Assembly: GCA_946490455.1 (NCBI GenBank)
Contig: CAMLXE010000044.1
Coordinates: 1-9,673, forward strand
From: an uncultured Desulfovibrio sp.
GTDB taxonomy: Bacteria; Desulfobacterota; Desulfovibrionia; Desulfovibrionales; Desulfovibrionaceae
DNA length: 9,673 bases
Reading direction: 5' to 3'
In this document: positions 1 to 5,634 of the stretch, piece by piece
Layout: each line of letters begins with the position of its first letter
Numbering within the stretch: position 1 is the stretch's first letter
Notes under the pieces: generated by a model
What the model was told of the DNA's origin: nothing
The model's input: the letters and a program-made list of their open reading frames with translations, nothing else
The model's database searches: none
Program-made: the position numbers and the translations under genes

Positions 1-324
1 TTCAAGGAACACTTTTTTCAAAAAATATTGCATCAATTCAAATGGCTGAAAGACATTTTACTGTCTATCCTCTTTTCTTTCTTGTCCCCTGTACTCAGTT
101 CAATGAAATGTCACAATGGTGTAACTACTCGTATCTCTTTATTCTTTACCGTTGATACAAAAATATCCCCTGTCTGTATGGTGTATGGCAATACGCCAAT
201 ACAGGATTTTTCCCGACACCGAATCTGCACCTCTCCTGCCCACATGCCATCTCTCATCATGGGAAAGGGCAGCAGCAGGCAGAAAGGATAACTGCCGCCA
301 ACATTTTCTGGCTCCAGCAATTAC

Positions 325-339
325 ATTGTCCCAGACAAT
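325..339. repeat. 15-nt inverted repeat ATTGTC-CCA-GACAAT
   Basis: This is a perfect 6-bp inverted repeat with a 3-nt centre. Its size and symmetry suit a dimeric regulator's operator, but it lies about 260 bp upstream of the operon start and I do not recognise the motif. A repeat of this length can also occur by chance in AT-rich DNA. Confidence 0.35.
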
Positions 340-389
340 AATTCAAGTTCAACCTATCAAAAATAATGCTCATTTTATGATTTCTTTCG

Positions 390-406
390 GTTATTGACAT
401 AATAAC
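390..406. repeat. 17-nt inverted repeat GTTATT-GACAT-AATAAC
   Basis: This is a perfect 6-bp inverted repeat around a 5-nt spacer. It contains TTGACA (394-399), but no acceptable -10 box follows at 16-18 nt, so I read it as a possible operator rather than a promoter. It lies about 140 bp upstream of the proposed operon promoter. Chance occurrence is possible. Confidence 0.35.
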
Positions 407-530
407 GCTCCAACGCCTGGCTGAAAATTCATCTATTTTTCATTCTTACAAAGTCATTTTTCATAATCAGCAAAACACAGTAGATTCAATGCAATAAAAA
501 ATAGGAGCATAACAATTTTTCATCTTTCCC

Positions 531-558
531 TTGACATATGGCCTTTTCACATTATGCT
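531..558 (+). promoter_or_regulatory. Sigma-70-type promoter of the ORP-like operon
   Basis: A perfect -35 box TTGACA (531-536) is followed after 16 nt by TATGCT (553-558), which matches 4 of 6 bases of the -10 consensus. Transcription would start near 565, giving a leader of about 20 nt with the GGAG ribosome site at 575-578. The sequence between the -10 box and the start contains an imperfect AT-rich dyad (TTTGTGCAAA at 561-570) that could bind a repressor. That the DUF134 protein regulates its own promoter is inference only. Confidence 0.55.
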
Positions 559-585
559 CATTTGTGCAAAATATGGAGTCTCCTC

Positions 586-1260
586 ATGCCAAGGCCACGC
601 TGTTGCCGTTATGTAGAGCGCAAACCTTTCATTACCTATTTCAAACCTCAAGGTATCCCGATGACGGAGCTGACGGAAACGGGATTGACTGTCGAGGGGC
701 TTGAAGCCATCAGACTGGCTGACCTTGAAGGACTGACGTCCGAAGCCGCAGCCAGACGGATGCGCGTTTCCCGACACACCTTCGGAAGGATACTGGCAGA
801 AGCCCGGCGTACTGTGGCCGATGCGCTGGTCAATGGTCTTGCTCTGCGCATTTCCGGAGGGACATATGAAGTTCTGCCCAAAAGGTGTTTCACCAATCAG
901 GAGGTACATATGCTGATAGCTGTATCCAGTGAAGGACCATCTCTTGACGATATGGTTGATCCCCGTTTTGGACGTGCTGGCGGTTTCGTCCTCGTCGATC
1001 CCGATACCATGACCAGCACCTATCTTGATAACGGAGCATCACAAACGCTGGCACAGGGAGCAGGTATCGAAACAGCGGAAAGGATGGCTGCTGCCGGAGT
1101 TGGCGTTGTCCTGAGCGGGTATGTTGGCCCCAAGGCCTTTGAGGCACTTCGGGCAGCAGGGATTCAAATCTGTCAGGATCTTGATGGGATGACCGTCCAT
1201 GAGGCTGTCAAACGTTTCATCAATGGCGATGTTGCCTTCGCCGAAGCCCCCAACAAGTGA
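586..1260 (+). CDS. DUF134 DNA-binding regulator fused to a NifX/ORP-like metal-cluster domain
   Basis: The predicted product has 224 aa and two domains. Residues 1-93 are a DUF134 domain: RPRCCR at 3-8, YFKPQGIP at 18-25, then EAIRLADLEGL and a sigma-region-4-like helix-turn-helix around 51-73 (AARRMRVSRHTFGRIL). Residues 109-216 are a NifX/NifB-type 'dinitrogenase Fe-Mo cofactor' domain (DPRFGRAGGF at 125-134, GYVGPKAF at 178-185). Members of that family carry metal-sulfur clusters; the Desulfovibrio orange protein, with its Mo-Cu-S cluster, is one. I chose ATG 586 because GGAG lies 7 nt upstream and the conserved DUF134 N-terminus starts there; an in-frame ATG at 538 falls inside the promoter. 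The gene ends GTGA, touching the first ATPase gene. The likely role is a transcription factor whose cofactor domain senses or carries a metal cluster, which is inference from the architecture. The linker contains an internal translation start (see 899-912). Confidence 0.9.
   Translation: MPRPRCCRYVERKPFITYFKPQGIPMTELTETGLTVEGLEAIRLADLEGLTSEAAARRMRVSRHTFGRILAEARRTVADALVNGLALRISGGTYEVLPKRCFTNQEVHMLIAVSSEGPSLDDMVDPRFGRAGGFVLVDPDTMTSTYLDNGASQTLAQGAGIETAERMAAAGVGVVLSGYVGPKAFEALRAAGIQICQDLDGMTVHEAVKRFINGDVAFAEAPNK
899..912 (+). promoter_or_regulatory. Internal Shine-Dalgarno and ATG at the domain boundary
   Basis: AGGAGGT (899-905), close to the ideal anti-16S match, stands 4 nt before an ATG (910-912) in frame with the surrounding gene. 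The ATG is codon 109 of the fusion and begins the NifX/ORP-like domain (MLIAVSSEGPSLDDM). It is a stronger ribosome site than the one at the gene's own start, so a free ORP-like domain may be made from the same mRNA. Confidence 0.6.
910..1260 (+). other. Possible second product: free-standing ORP-like protein from the internal start
   Basis: Translation from ATG 910 would give a 116-aa protein consisting only of the NifX/ORP-like domain, about the size of stand-alone members of that family. It shares its reading frame and stop with the full-length fusion. Stand-alone orange protein is a separate gene in D. vulgaris, so this may be either a remnant of an ancestral gene boundary or a working two-product gene. 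The evidence is the position and strength of the internal ribosome site. There is no separate promoter that I can see. Confidence 0.45.
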
Positions 1261-1265
1261 GCATC

Positions 1266-2153
1266 ATGAGAATTGCCATTGCCAGCGGTAAGGGGGGAGC
1301 CGGAAAGACCACGGTGACATCCTCGCTTGTTTCCGTATGGAAATCATCCTGTATTGCCGTGGATACCGATGTAGAAGCGCCCAATCTGCATCTTTTTCTT
1401 CCGCCCGTCATTCGGAAGCGTCAACAGATAGACCTCGAAGTTCCGCAACTGAATCCGGAAGCATGCACACGATGTGGCGCCTGCCGTAACATATGCAGCT
1501 ACAAGGCCATCGCACAGTTTGCATCCCGCATCACCATTTTCCCCGACATGTGTCATGGCTGCGGCGGCTGTTTTCTTGTCTGCCCGGCTCAGGCACTGCA
1601 ACGAGGAAAACGTGAACTTGGTGTTCTGGAAGAAGGTACTGTTCTGGATGGAAGGGCACGGTTTCTCATGGGAAGGACCCGCATCGGCGAAGCAATGACG
1701 CCGCCACTGCTCCGCGCCGTACATCAAAGAGTCCGTGAGATGCTTGAAGAGCTTCCTGGAGATGTCCTGTTTGATGCCCCTCCCGGAGTCAGCTGTCCTA
1801 CCATGACCGTGGCCGAAGCTGCAGATCTTGTTTTGCTGGTTGCAGAACCGACTCCCTTTGGATTTTATGATTTCAGGCTTGCCCATCAGGCATTCCAGCC
1901 ACTGGGAGTTCCTCTCGCTGTCATCATGAACAGATCCGCCATGCCGGGGAATGCGGAGGGAGATGAAAACGTACGGGCCTACTGCCGCGAGAACATGCTG
2001 CCCATACTTGCCGAACTGCCCTTTTCCCGTGAAGTTGCCGAACAGTATGCGCAGGGTGGCCTGATTGCCGAAATGTCACCTCTCTGGAGGCAGCATTTTG
2101 AGCAGCTTCGGGATGCAATTCTGTCCTTTTCCGGAGAAAAGCTCCATGTATGA
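1266..2153 (+). CDS. MinD/Mrp-family ATPase with 2[4Fe-4S] ferredoxin insert (first of tandem pair)
   Basis: The 295-aa product begins with a deviant Walker A motif, GKGGAGKTT (8-16), with the signature lysine at K9. A switch-like DTDVEAPN follows at 33-40. A bacterial ferredoxin insert supplies two CxxCxxCxxxC motifs (C67/70/73/77 and C96/99/102/106), ligands for two [4Fe-4S] clusters. DAPPGVSCP at 170-178 and EPTPFG at 194-199 complete the ATPase core. Proteins of this type occur in the ORP complex of Desulfovibrio and are thought to use ATP to load or move metal clusters; the substrate here is unknown. I prefer ATG 1266, as the family starts right before the P-loop. The alternative is GTG 1257, which overlaps the previous stop (GTGA) and would add three residues. 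Neither has a strong Shine-Dalgarno sequence, so translation is probably coupled to the gene before. It overlaps the next gene by 8 nt. Confidence 0.9.
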   Translation: MRIAIASGKGGAGKTTVTSSLVSVWKSSCIAVDTDVEAPNLHLFLPPVIRKRQQIDLEVPQLNPEACTRCGACRNICSYKAIAQFASRITIFPDMCHGCGGCFLVCPAQALQRGKRELGVLEEGTVLDGRARFLMGRTRIGEAMTPPLLRAVHQRVREMLEELPGDVLFDAPPGVSCPTMTVAEAADLVLLVAEPTPFGFYDFRLAHQAFQPLGVPLAVIMNRSAMPGNAEGDENVRAYCRENMLPILAELPFSREVAEQYAQGGLIAEMSPLWRQHFEQLRDAILSFSGEKLHV

Positions 2154-3063
2154 AATAGTTGTCATCAGCGGTAAGGGCGGAACCGGAAAGACCTCTGTAA
2201 CTGCAGCCCTTGCCGGTATTATTCCCAATGTGCTGCTTTGCGATCTTGATGTGGATGCACCTGATCTTCATATCCTCCTTGATCCCAAGGTACAGCGACA
2301 GGAAAAGTTTGCGTCCGGCAGAGAGGCAACAATACAGCAAAGTCTTTGTACACAATGTGGCAACTGTGCCAAAATCTGCCAGTTTGCTGCAGTGATACAA
2401 AAGGACGAAGGCTACACCATCAACCCCATGCGTTGCGAAGGGTGCGGTGTCTGTGCGGCACTCTGCCCTGCCCAGGCTATTGAACTTGCCGAACGGGAAT
2501 GCGGTGAATGGTATATCAGCGAGACCCGCTTTGGTCCCATGGTTCATGCCCAGCTCTATCCGGGGCAGGAAAACTCGGGACGGCTGGTCACACTGCTCAA
2601 GCAGGAGGCCCGTCAACTGGCCAGAGAACAGAAACGAGACTGGATTCTCTGTGACGGTTCTCCCGGAGTCGGATGCCCCGTTATCAGTTCGCTCTCTGGG
2701 GCACAGCTGGCCATTGCTGTCGTGGAACCCACACCATCCGGACGCCACGATTTTCAACGGGTGGCCGAGCTGTGCGACCATTTCCGGATTCCTCTGGCCA
2801 TCATTATCAATAAGGCCGATCTGAATGCAGAAGAAGCTTCTGCCATCCGGACTCTGGCTGAAACAAAAGGCTATTCCATACTAGGAAATCTGCCATTTGA
2901 CCCCATTGTCACACAAACCATGGTTCAACGCAGAACACTTACGGAACAGCCTTCACCCCTTGCCGATACCTTTGCCAAAATCTGGCAAAATATTGAACGG
3001 CTGGCAACAACAGCCCGTACAAATCGGAACAGAACATTACTTCAACCAAAGGAGCAAATATGA
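2146..3063 (+). CDS. MinD/Mrp-family ATPase with 2[4Fe-4S] ferredoxin insert (second of tandem pair)
   Basis: The 305-aa product is a paralogue of the preceding ATPase with the same order of parts: deviant Walker A GKGGTGKTS at 9-17, CDLDVDAPD at 32-40, ferredoxin cysteines C68/71/74/78 and C97/100/103/107, then CDGSPGVGCP at 169-178 and EPTPSG shortly after. It differs in carrying a segment with HAQLYPGQENSG around 134-145, which I associate with the ferredoxin-containing ATPases of ORP loci. Its start is fixed by GGAG at 2133-2136 and the conserved MYEIVVISGKGG beginning; the longer open frame upstream lies inside the previous gene. It overlaps its left neighbour by 8 nt and its right neighbour by 4 nt (ATGA). 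A pair of unlike MinD paralogues suggests a heterodimer, since MinD-type ATPases work as dimers; this is inference. Confidence 0.9.
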   Translation: MYEIVVISGKGGTGKTSVTAALAGIIPNVLLCDLDVDAPDLHILLDPKVQRQEKFASGREATIQQSLCTQCGNCAKICQFAAVIQKDEGYTINPMRCEGCGVCAALCPAQAIELAERECGEWYISETRFGPMVHAQLYPGQENSGRLVTLLKQEARQLAREQKRDWILCDGSPGVGCPVISSLSGAQLAIAVVEPTPSGRHDFQRVAELCDHFRIPLAIIINKADLNAEEASAIRTLAETKGYSILGNLPFDPIVTQTMVQRRTLTEQPSPLADTFAKIWQNIERLATTARTNRNRTLLQPKEQI

Positions 3064-3446
3064 GCTTTGAAGTATTGGCAATTCCATCTGCCAATCCTGG
3101 CGGTCTGGAAGCCGGAATGGGCATGCATTTTGGACATTGCGATATCTACACCATTGTCAACATCAAGGATGGAGCCATAGAATCTGTCTCCACGCTTCCC
3201 AATGTTCCTCATCAGCAGGGTGGCTGTCTTGCTCCGGTTCAGCATCTGGCCTCCCATGGCGTGACCAAACTCCTTGCCGGCGGCATGGGGATGCGTCCCC
3301 TGATGGGCATCATGCAAAATGGTATTGAAGTCTTTTTCTCCGGAAACTATCCCACAGTAGGCCAGGCTGTGCAGGCCTTTCTTGAAGGCAAGCTCCCGGC
3401 CTTCTCCGCAGAGTTCACCTGTGGTGGAAGTGGCGGACACCACTAG
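3060..3446 (+). CDS. NifX/NifB-family (MTH1175-like) metal-cluster-binding protein
   Basis: This small 128-aa protein is the size of a stand-alone member of the dinitrogenase Fe-Mo cofactor family. Recognisable parts are HFGHCDIYTIV (23-33), GGCLAPV (54-60) and GGMGMRPLMGIM in the middle, the usual glycine-rich turn. The C-terminus ends in a Cys-Gly-His tail (C121, H127, H128) typical of MTH1175-like relatives and suited to metal binding. AAGGAG (3049-3054) lies 5 nt before the ATG, which overlaps the previous stop as ATGA. Its place behind two ferredoxin-ATPases suggests it receives or carries the cluster they handle. It is the second NifX-type domain in the operon and differs clearly in sequence from the one in the fusion gene. 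Function beyond metal-cluster carrier is not established. Confidence 0.85.
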   Translation: MSFEVLAIPSANPGGLEAGMGMHFGHCDIYTIVNIKDGAIESVSTLPNVPHQQGGCLAPVQHLASHGVTKLLAGGMGMRPLMGIMQNGIEVFFSGNYPTVGQAVQAFLEGKLPAFSAEFTCGGSGGHH

Positions 3447-3489
3447 AGGCATGGTCGAACCCGTCTCTGCCATGCGTACAGGATGACTG

Positions 3490-3849
3490 ATGGATATACT
3501 GCTTATCTCGGATACTCCCGAAAAATGGATGACGTGTCTCCCTGTCTTTGAACAGGAAGGGTATTCGCTCAGCACTGTTCCGAATATGCCGGACGCACTG
3601 TCCCATATCCGGAATACGCCTCCTGTTCTGACCATTCTGGATCTCTTTACGGATGCCAGAGAAATTCGTCAGGCCATTATTTCCATGCTTATGGTTAACG
3701 CAGCTGTTCATACGGCAGTGACCAGTGACCTGTCCGAACAGGACTTTCATGACACCATGGAAGGACTGGGAATTCTCATGTCGCTGCCCCCAGTTCCTGA
3801 ACAGAAAGATATTCTTGCCCTTTTGGCTGCCCTGAAAAAAGTCTGCTGA
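3490..3849 (+). CDS. Small receiver-like (pseudo-receiver) protein
   Basis: The 119-aa product reads as a CheY-like fold. Strand 1 is DILLISD (acidic D8), strand 3 LTILDL with D51 at the phospho-acceptor position, and strand 4 HTAVTSD with T78 at the conserved Thr/Ser. The strand-5 lysine that normally precedes a proline is missing (MSLPPVP at 97-103), and strand 1 lacks the usual paired acidic residues. It has no output domain. This suggests a degenerate receiver that acts by protein contact rather than classical phosphotransfer. It is the last gene of the operon, 43 nt after the NifX gene and just before the long hairpin. AGG near 3480-3482 could serve as ribosome site. A small protein of unknown function also belongs to the D. 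vulgaris ORP locus (DVU2105, from memory), but I cannot confirm homology. The receiver assignment is by pattern only. Confidence 0.7.
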   Translation: MDILLISDTPEKWMTCLPVFEQEGYSLSTVPNMPDALSHIRNTPPVLTILDLFTDAREIRQAIISMLMVNAAVHTAVTSDLSEQDFHDTMEGLGILMSLPPVPEQKDILALLAALKKVC

Positions 3850-3861
3850 TCCTTTTGCAGA

Positions 3862-3920
3862 CCATACAAGCAAGAGACGCCCCGTTTCGTAACGAAATGG
3901 GGCGTCTCTTGCTTGTATGG
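3862..3920. terminator. Long perfect hairpin between convergent genes (bidirectional terminator)
   Basis: The arms 3862-3883 and 3899-3920 are perfect 22-nt reverse complements. The stem continues inward through a G-T pair and five more pairs (3885-3889 with 3893-3897) to a 3-nt loop, giving about 28 pairs. It sits 12 nt after the operon's last stop and 13 nt before the ddh stop, on the opposite strand. That is the place for a shared terminator. It lacks a clear T-run on either side, so it is not a textbook rho-independent terminator. It may act as an mRNA end-protecting structure or be a dispersed intergenic repeat. Confidence 0.7.
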
Positions 3921-3933
3921 CCTTAGGAATGCC

Positions 3934-4863
3934 TTATACCAGACGACCAATATTGGTCATTCTTTCTCCAGGCAGCAACTGAACAGGGGGAACGTCAATC
4001 AACGTAAAGGCACCCCGCTTACCTTCCGCTGCCATCCGCACGGAAGCCCGTGCGCAGGATACGAGGACCTGAGCAGTGAGCGCGGGGTTATTGATGCGCA
4101 TGTCAAAATTCAGGTGCTGGTTGTCCGTCTTTCCCGAAGCCCCCACCCGTTCCATGAGAACGCCATGAGAAGCATCTGCCACACGCGGCAGCTCTTCCAT
4201 GGAGACCTGCCGGACTTCCAGAGGGTCATGACTGAAATAGGGGTCTTCCTGAATGGCTTTCTTTACATCCTCAAAGCAGGCACCCTCTTCAAGAACAACA
4301 TAAACCAGACGGGAATGACGACCTCCTCCAATGGGAATCGTAATGGAGGTTGCATCGGCTACACCGGCAATGGCACGTGCGGCAACGGAATGCCCCATGG
4401 AACGCCCTCTTCCGAAATTGGTGAAGGTGGTTCCCACAGGAACCATGGCTTCAAAAAGCGCGCGCATCACGGAATCGGTTCCGGGATCCCATCCGGCAGC
4501 GGAGATGCAGACGGCATTTCCCTTGACAGCCTGTTCATTCAGGGCATTCAGTGTTTCAACTATCCGATCATGGATATCAAAACTGTCAACAGTATTGTAT
4601 CCCTTGGCAAGCATTTCTCCGGCGACTCCCGGAATCTGACGGGAGGGAGAGCACAGAATCAGGACATCCGGACGTCCTGCAGCGGCTTCAAGCTCCTCAA
4701 TGCTTGCAAATTCGGGGAGTCCCCGCAGCTTGAGCGTATCCGTCCCAATGGATTCCTTACGCCGTACCACACCAATGCAGGTGCAATCCGTCCCTGCTTC
4801 CAACGCCTCAATAGCGTAACGACCAATATTGCCCAAACCCACAACAGCAGCTGTAAATTGCAT
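3934..4863 (-). CDS. ddh: meso-Diaminopimelate D-dehydrogenase
   Basis: This NADP-dependent enzyme makes meso-diaminopimelate directly from tetrahydrodipicolinate and ammonia, a one-step alternative route to lysine and peptidoglycan cross-link precursor in the cytoplasm. The 309-aa product has an N-terminal Rossmann motif GLGNIG (9-14), the family's GWDPG (124-128), GRGRSMGHS (151-159) with the conserved S-x-GHS, and GAFTLIDVPP (284-293) near the C-terminus; these match my memory of the Corynebacterium glutamicum enzyme (320 aa). It is slightly shorter than that type. The start is supported by GGAGG (4870-4874) 6 nt upstream. It lies downstream of alaX on the same strand with a 74-nt gap that could hold its own weak promoter. 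Confusion with another short-chain or homoserine-type dehydrogenase is unlikely given the motif set. Confidence 0.9.
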   Translation of the reverse strand: MQFTAAVVGLGNIGRYAIEALEAGTDCTCIGVVRRKESIGTDTLKLRGLPEFASIEELEAAAGRPDVLILCSPSRQIPGVAGEMLAKGYNTVDSFDIHDRIVETLNALNEQAVKGNAVCISAAGWDPGTDSVMRALFEAMVPVGTTFTNFGRGRSMGHSVAARAIAGVADATSITIPIGGGRHSRLVYVVLEEGACFEDVKKAIQEDPYFSHDPLEVRQVSMEELPRVADASHGVLMERVGASGKTDNQHLNFDMRINNPALTAQVLVSCARASVRMAAEGKRGAFTLIDVPPVQLLPGERMTNIGRLV

Positions 4864-4882
4864 GCGAGACCTCCAGAATAAA

Positions 4883-4912
4883 AATGCAGGGGGTATGTAT
4901 CAGAAAAAAAAT
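4883..4912 (-). promoter_or_regulatory. Possible weak ddh promoter
   Basis: On the minus strand, TTGATT is followed after 18 nt, including a run of eight T, by TGATAC, then the GGAGG ribosome site and the ddh start. Both boxes are imperfect, so this is tentative. The T8 run does not follow a hairpin, so I do not call it a terminator of alaX. Confidence 0.25.
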
Positions 4913-4937
4913 ATCTTGTAAATCAATGAGAAAGGAT

Positions 4938-5411
4938 TCAGATAAGGGACTTTTTCAACTTGAAGCGTATCCTTAGCCGTCCCATTCCGTTTTCCTCGTC
5001 AGACGGGGTAAAATCATGCGAAACAAGCCGAAACAGGCCTACTTCTCCCGTAGAGCTGACATGCTCACCGATACAGGGACACACGTCATATTCCCCCACA
5101 AAAACAAGCCTGACAGGCTGTGCTGCATCAACCGACGCCGGAAGTGAACTCAGACTGACAAGAGATTCCGCCTCGTCACGAGAAAGCATTTGGGTAGATA
5201 CAGGCAGATTCTGCACCAGAACTTCATTGATTTTCCGTTCCAGCTCCTGTGCCTCGTCATCTGTCAGCGGACGCGGAAAATGGTAATCACATTTTGATTT
5301 ATCGGCATTCAGATGGGAGCTGTACGAACGACCACAGCCAAACATATTCACCATGGTACGATTGAGAACATGTTCCGCTGTGTGCATCTGAGGATCATAT
5401 GATTTGCTCAT
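4938..5411 (-). CDS. AlaX-like alanyl-tRNA editing protein
   Basis: The 157-aa product resembles the free-standing editing domain related to that of alanyl-tRNA synthetase, which removes wrongly attached amino acids (typically serine) from tRNA-Ala in trans. The zinc site is visible: H10 and H14 in HTAEH, then C113 and H117 in CIGEH, followed by SSTGEVG (119-125), the usual CxxxH...TGE pattern. It lacks the glycine-rich N-terminal domain of longer AlaX proteins, so it belongs with short AlaX forms. I place the start at ATG 5411; a TTG at 5432 would add seven residues, and both have only weak ribosome sites (AGAGA-like purines). It is probably transcribed with or just ahead of ddh and is divergent from dprA. 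The substrate amino acid cannot be read from the sequence. A related threonyl-tRNA editing role is possible. Confidence 0.8.
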   Translation of the reverse strand: MSKSYDPQMHTAEHVLNRTMVNMFGCGRSYSSHLNADKSKCDYHFPRPLTDDEAQELERKINEVLVQNLPVSTQMLSRDEAESLVSLSSLPASVDAAQPVRLVFVGEYDVCPCIGEHVSSTGEVGLFRLVSHDFTPSDEENGMGRLRIRFKLKKSLI

Positions 5412-5488
5412 CCATTCATCTCTTCTTGGCAAAGGGGTTATCCTTCTGCATCCTGTGCGACAGCCAAAGACATCCGGTGTGGCTTTTG

Positions 5489-5515
5489 CCTGAAGCAGGA
5501 TTCCTGTTCTTCAGG
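5489..5515. repeat. Hairpin in the alaX-dprA divergent intergenic region
   Basis: CCTGAAGCAGG pairs with CCTG-TT-CTTCAGG: 11 base pairs with a 2-nt bulge and a 3-nt loop. There is no T-run on either side, so it is not a classical terminator. Its position between two divergent genes suggests an operator, a leader structure in the alaX mRNA, or chance. The rest of the region (5412-5634) shows only the dprA promoter. Confidence 0.4.
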
Positions 5516-5573
5516 AAACGAATCAATGCTAACGAAGAAGGCCACCATAAACAATCCCTCTTTCTCTGCCGGG

Positions 5574-5602
5574 TTGAAAAGAGCCATCTTCCGACGTATG
5601 GT
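5574..5602 (+). promoter_or_regulatory. Probable dprA-xerC promoter
   Basis: TTGAAA (5574-5579) and TATGGT (5597-5602) are separated by 17 nt. Transcription would start near 5609, leaving a short leader that still contains the AAGGAG ribosome site at 5623-5628. This supports the dprA start at 5635. Confidence 0.45.
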
Positions 5603-5634
5603 ATGTGTAGTGTTCTGCTATGAAGGAGCGTGTC

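Larger units (their letters stand above)
1..530. other. AT-rich non-coding upstream region
   Basis: I see no convincing gene here. The open frames are short, have no Shine-Dalgarno sequence and encode low-complexity, Ser/Cys/His-rich peptides unlike real proteins. The stretch is visibly richer in A and T than the rest of the window. It holds two small perfect inverted repeats, listed separately, a T6-C-A6 palindrome at 13-25, and a weak 5-bp hairpin (GGCAG at 278-282, CTGCC at 292-296). I found no sigma-54 promoter by eye: no GG-N10-GC pair in a suitable context. It probably holds the end or control region of a gene left of the window plus distal control elements for the operon to the right. 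Confidence 0.6.

Noticed and set aside
28..291. 87-codon plus-strand frame in the upstream region
   Set aside because: There is no Shine-Dalgarno sequence, the hydrophobic start breaks into a random-looking Ser/Arg/His-rich sequence, and codon use is poor.
1..585. Sigma-54 promoter expected by analogy with the D. vulgaris orp operons
   Set aside because: No GG-N10-GC pair in a TGGCAC-N5-TTGCA-like context was found, while a good TTGACA-N16-TATGCT promoter is present.
538..585. Upstream ATG extending the DUF134 fusion by 16 residues
   Set aside because: It lies between the -35 and -10 boxes of the promoter, so it would not be in the transcript. ATG 586 has a proper GGAG site and matches the DUF134 N-terminus.
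1924..2781. Minus-strand open frame of 285 codons
   Set aside because: It is a shadow of the two MinD-ferredoxin ATPase genes and its product has no family features.
3913..4881. Plus-strand open frame of 322 codons
   Set aside because: It lies wholly antisense to ddh, which has clear family motifs and a ribosome site. The antisense product is rich in Gly, Asn, His and Cys, with no recognisable motif.
5399..5623. 74-codon frame between alaX and dprA
   Set aside because: It overlaps the alaX start antisense, runs through the dprA promoter, and has no ribosome site or recognisable protein character.
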